Shown here piece by piece: positions 6,693-8,745 of a stretch of DNA of 8,745 nt. Below the pieces are notes generated by a model. That model searched no databases and had not been told where the DNA came from. It was given only the letters and a program-made list of their open reading frames with translations. Origin of the DNA: Clostridia bacterium (GTDB lineage Bacteria; Bacillota; Clostridia; Oscillospirales; CAG-272); NCBI GenBank assembly GCA_017382555.1, contig JAFOAB010000358.1:1-8745 (forward strand). The letters are read 5' to 3'. Position numbers and translations under genes: made by a program. The number at the start of each line of letters is the position of its first letter. The stretch's first letter is position 1.

Positions 6693-7310
6693 ATGAAGGT
6701 TTTAATGCTTAACGGAAGCCCCAAGAAGGACGGAAACACCGCCCGTGCGCTTAAGGAAATGGAGAAGATATTTGCCGAAAACGGCGTGGAGACGGAGATC
6801 ATCCAGGTTGGCGGTAAGGATATCAGAGGCTGCACAGCGTGCTGCTATTGCTACGAGCACGCAAAATGCGCTATCGATGATATAGTAAACGAAACTGCAG
6901 AAAAGCTGAAGGATGCGGACGGACTTGTTCTTGCATCTCCCGTATATTATGCTGCCGCTAACGGAACACTTGTTTCCTTGCTTGACAGACTTTTTTACAG
7001 CAGCCGCTTTGATAAAACGATGAAGGTGGGCGCTTCCGTTGCCGTTGCGCGCCGTGGCGGATGCTCCGCTACCTTCGACCAGCTTAACAAGTACTTTACC
7101 ATTTGCGGTATGCCCGTTGCCTCCAGCCAGTATTGGAACAGCGTTCACGGTGCTAAGCCCGGGGATTGCGAAAACGATCTCGAGGGACTTCAGACCATGC
7201 GCACCCTTGCCCGTAATATGGTCTTCCTTATGAAGAGCATTGCCCTCGGTAAAGAGGCATACGGCCTTCCCGAAAAGGAGCAAAAGACCCCCACTAACTT
7301 TATAAGATAA
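6693..7310 (+). CDS. Flavodoxin-fold FMN reductase-like protein with cysteine cluster
   Basis: This 205-residue cytoplasmic protein belongs to the NADPH-dependent FMN reductase / iron-sulfur flavoprotein group of the flavodoxin superfamily. The FMN-phosphate loop is LNGSPKKDGNTA (6-17) and the second flavin-contact segment is VLASPVYYAAANG (79-91). Between them, GCTACCYCYEHAKC places C47, C50, C53 and C59 in a CX2CX2CX5C pattern, plus an extra C51. That spacing matches the compact [4Fe-4S] motif of archaeal-type iron-sulfur flavoproteins (CX2CX2CX4-7C), so a cluster is possible, although many family members of unknown function share similar cysteines. I start at ATG 6693, since GTGAGGT (6681-6687) is then its ribosome binding site; the GTG at 6681 would use that site as codons. 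It lies 19 nt after cls and 11 nt before the transporter. Substrate and electron partner are unknown. Confidence 0.88.
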   Translation: MKVLMLNGSPKKDGNTARALKEMEKIFAENGVETEIIQVGGKDIRGCTACCYCYEHAKCAIDDIVNETAEKLKDADGLVLASPVYYAAANGTLVSLLDRLFYSSRFDKTMKVGASVAVARRGGCSATFDQLNKYFTICGMPVASSQYWNSVHGAKPGDCENDLEGLQTMRTLARNMVFLMKSIALGKEAYGLPEKEQKTPTNFIR

Positions 7311-7321
7311 GGAATTTTAAC

Positions 7322-8074
7322 GTGCTTTTGAAGTTGAAAAAACGTATTGCGCGTGAGCGCGAGGAGATGAAGCTTCTGCTCCGCGCCATTCCCGCAACGG
7401 TTGTAACGCTGTTCGTTGTAAGCGTTATATGTATGAATCTGCTTGCAAACAAAACGCTTTTGCAGCTTGATTGGATAGCGCTTGACGGCGGCATACTTAT
7501 CTCGTGGCTGTCGTTTATGTGTATGGACGTTATAACCAAGCATTTCGGACCCAAGGCATCAAACAGAATATGCATTCTTGCCTCGGGTATAAATCTGCTT
7601 ACCTGCTTTATTTTCTTTACCGCAAGTGCAATACCATCAAACGCGGGTGATTTTTCCGCATTTGACGGAATATTCGGCGGTACTTGGTTTATCCTGCTTG
7701 GCAGTACGGTTGCGTTTTTGCTTTCCGCTGTATTGAATAACACGCTTAATCACGTTATCGGCAAGAGCTTTTCCAAAAATCCCGACGGCAAGCTTGCCTA
7801 TGCCGCGCGCACGTATATTTCCACCTTTATCGGTCAGTTTTTCGATAACTTCGTTTTCTCGATCATCGTGTTTACGTTCTTTGCGCCGATATTTTGGGAC
7901 GGATTTAGCTGGACGGTGCTTCAATGCGCCATGTGTGCGCTTACGGGGGCTGTTGCGGAGCTTGTTATGGAAATTGCGTTCTCTCCCATCGGATACCGCA
8001 TAACCCACATCTGGAGGGAGCATAACGTGGGCAGAGAATATATTGAGTTTATGGAAGGGAGAAGCGACAAATGA
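7322..8074 (+). CDS. VUT/YhhQ-family membrane transporter
   Basis: This 250-residue integral membrane protein matches the VUT family (DUF165, COG1738), whose best known member, E. coli YhhQ, imports the queuosine precursors preQ0 and preQ1. About six hydrophobic segments are visible, near 22-42, 55-70, 83-104, 121-140, 164-190 and 197-220, after a charged N-terminus. Family-like blocks include DGGILISWLSFMCMDVITKHFGP (55-77), with D69 and FG75-76 resembling the TDLTVRIFG stretch of YhhQ as I remember it, and RTYISTFIGQFFDNFVF (163-179), with D175. The GTG start at 7322 has AAGGA at 7309-7313, 8 nt away; the internal ATG at 7367 is less well spaced. The stop overlaps the next gene by ATGA, implying coupled expression with a dehydrogenase. 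No queuosine gene is in the window, so the substrate is open. Confidence 0.87.
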   Translation: MLLKLKKRIAREREEMKLLLRAIPATVVTLFVVSVICMNLLANKTLLQLDWIALDGGILISWLSFMCMDVITKHFGPKASNRICILASGINLLTCFIFFTASAIPSNAGDFSAFDGIFGGTWFILLGSTVAFLLSAVLNNTLNHVIGKSFSKNPDGKLAYAARTYISTFIGQFFDNFVFSIIVFTFFAPIFWDGFSWTVLQCAMCALTGAVAELVMEIAFSPIGYRITHIWREHNVGREYIEFMEGRSDK

Positions 8075-8724
8075 AGGTACTTATCACGGGTACATCGCAG
8101 GGAATAGGCAGGGCAATTGCAGAGCTTTTTCTTGATAAAGGATATACCGTTATAGGAATCGACCGTCAGGCGGCAAGCATAGAAAACGGAGCGTACACGC
8201 ATTATGTGTGCGATGTGCGCGATTACGAAAATCTTCCCGCAGTAGACGGAGTTGAGATACTTATAAACAATGCGGGCACGCAAAACGAGGACGATATCGA
8301 TATAAACCTCAAGGCGCTTATCAAGATCACGGAAAAATACGGTGTGCGCGAGGGGATAAGATCCATCCTCAACATCGGCTCCGCAAGCGCGCATACCGGC
8401 TCCGAATTTCCCGAATACTGCGCAAGCAAGGGCGGTATACTTGCGTATACCAAAAACGTTGCGATGCGCGTTGCCAAATTCGGTGCGACCTGCAACAGCC
8501 TTGACCCCGGCGGAGTGCTTACGCCCCTTAATGAGTGTGTAATAAACGATGCAGAGCTTTGGGCACAGATAATGGACGAAACACCACTGAAGCGCTGGGC
8601 AAGTACGGAGGAGATTGCCGAATGGGCATATTTCCTTACCGTGGTAAATTCCTTCTGCACGGGTCAGAGTATCCTTGTGGACGGGGGCGAATCTATCAAT
8701 TACAACTTCGTTTGGAAGGACTAA
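8071..8724 (+). CDS. Short-chain dehydrogenase/reductase (classical SDR)
   Basis: A classical SDR of 217 residues, somewhat shorter than the usual 240-260. The cofactor-binding TGTSQGIG is at residues 6-13, D48 is in the CDV position that contacts adenine, and NNAG is at 66-69. The catalytic tetrad appears complete as N79, S104 (or S106), Y116 and K120 in the YCASK context. D31 at the end of the second strand (VIGIDRQ) suggests NAD(H) rather than NADP(H), though the following arginine makes this uncertain. The protein ends with TGQSILVDGGESINYNF, the normal C-terminal strand. The segment between NNAG and the catalytic Ser is compressed compared with typical members, accounting for much of the shortness. 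ATG 8071 overlaps the transporter stop by 4 nt with AAGGGAG 9 nt upstream. The substrate cannot be told from sequence. Confidence 0.92.
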   Translation: MKVLITGTSQGIGRAIAELFLDKGYTVIGIDRQAASIENGAYTHYVCDVRDYENLPAVDGVEILINNAGTQNEDDIDINLKALIKITEKYGVREGIRSILNIGSASAHTGSEFPEYCASKGGILAYTKNVAMRVAKFGATCNSLDPGGVLTPLNECVINDAELWAQIMDETPLKRWASTEEIAEWAYFLTVVNSFCTGQSILVDGGESINYNFVWKD

Positions 8725-8732
8725 AGAATAAG

Positions 8733-8742
8733 AAAGGGGGTG
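8733..8742 (+). promoter_or_regulatory. Likely ribosome binding site of a gene starting beyond the window
   Basis: AAAGGGGGTG is close to the AAAGGAGGTG consensus and follows the dehydrogenase stop by 8 nt. No start codon occurs in the last three bases, so a downstream gene in the same direction probably begins a few bases past the edge. Confidence 0.5.
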
Positions 8743-8745
8743 TAA

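Noticed and set aside
1..8745. Defence system, prophage, transposon or CRISPR array
   Set aside because: All coding space is taken by housekeeping-type enzymes, a transporter and one regulator; no direct-repeat array, integrase, transposase or terminal inverted repeat was seen.

Overview
The window looks like ordinary chromosomal DNA from a Gram-positive Clostridia-type bacterium, probably an uncultured or gut-type lineage of mid GC content. The signs are strong AGGAGG-like ribosome binding sites, two perfect sigma-A type promoters, tightly packed and overlapping genes, a histidine operon with the short HisG plus HisZ arrangement, and a TrpR-family (YerC/HisR-like) gene at its head. The taxonomic placement is an inference from gene content and style; no RNA gene or mobile element is present to anchor it.

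Left half, minus strand (1-4924): a histidine biosynthesis operon read right to left as trpR-like regulator, hisZ, hisG, hisD, hisC, hisB. hisB runs off the left edge lacking only its last few residues. Every junction is coupled or nearly so: +3, -1, -8, +1 and -4 nt. HisG/HisZ make the first step (ATP + PRPP), HisB the dehydration, HisC the transamination and HisD the final two oxidations to histidine. hisH, hisA, hisF and hisI/E are not in the window and may lie further left.

Middle (4925-5101): a 177-nt divergent control region. It holds a TTGACA-N17-TATAAT promoter facing each way, an 18-bp near-palindrome just downstream of the his start point that is a good operator candidate for the TrpR-like protein, and an inverted repeat whose arms contain both -35 boxes.

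Right half, plus strand (5102-8745): a membrane cardiolipin synthase with two HKD motifs, a flavodoxin-fold FMN protein with a CX2CX2CX5C cysteine cluster, a six-helix VUT/YhhQ-family transporter, and a short-chain dehydrogenase that overlaps the transporter by ATGA. Spacing (19, 11, -4 nt) and the lack of any terminator suggest one transcript. A strong ribosome binding site at the very end implies another gene beginning just outside the window.

I see no CRISPR array, transposon, prophage, tRNA, rRNA or defence system. The best leads are the regulator/operator pair, the symmetrical divergent promoter, and the uncharacterised flavoprotein-transporter-SDR cluster.
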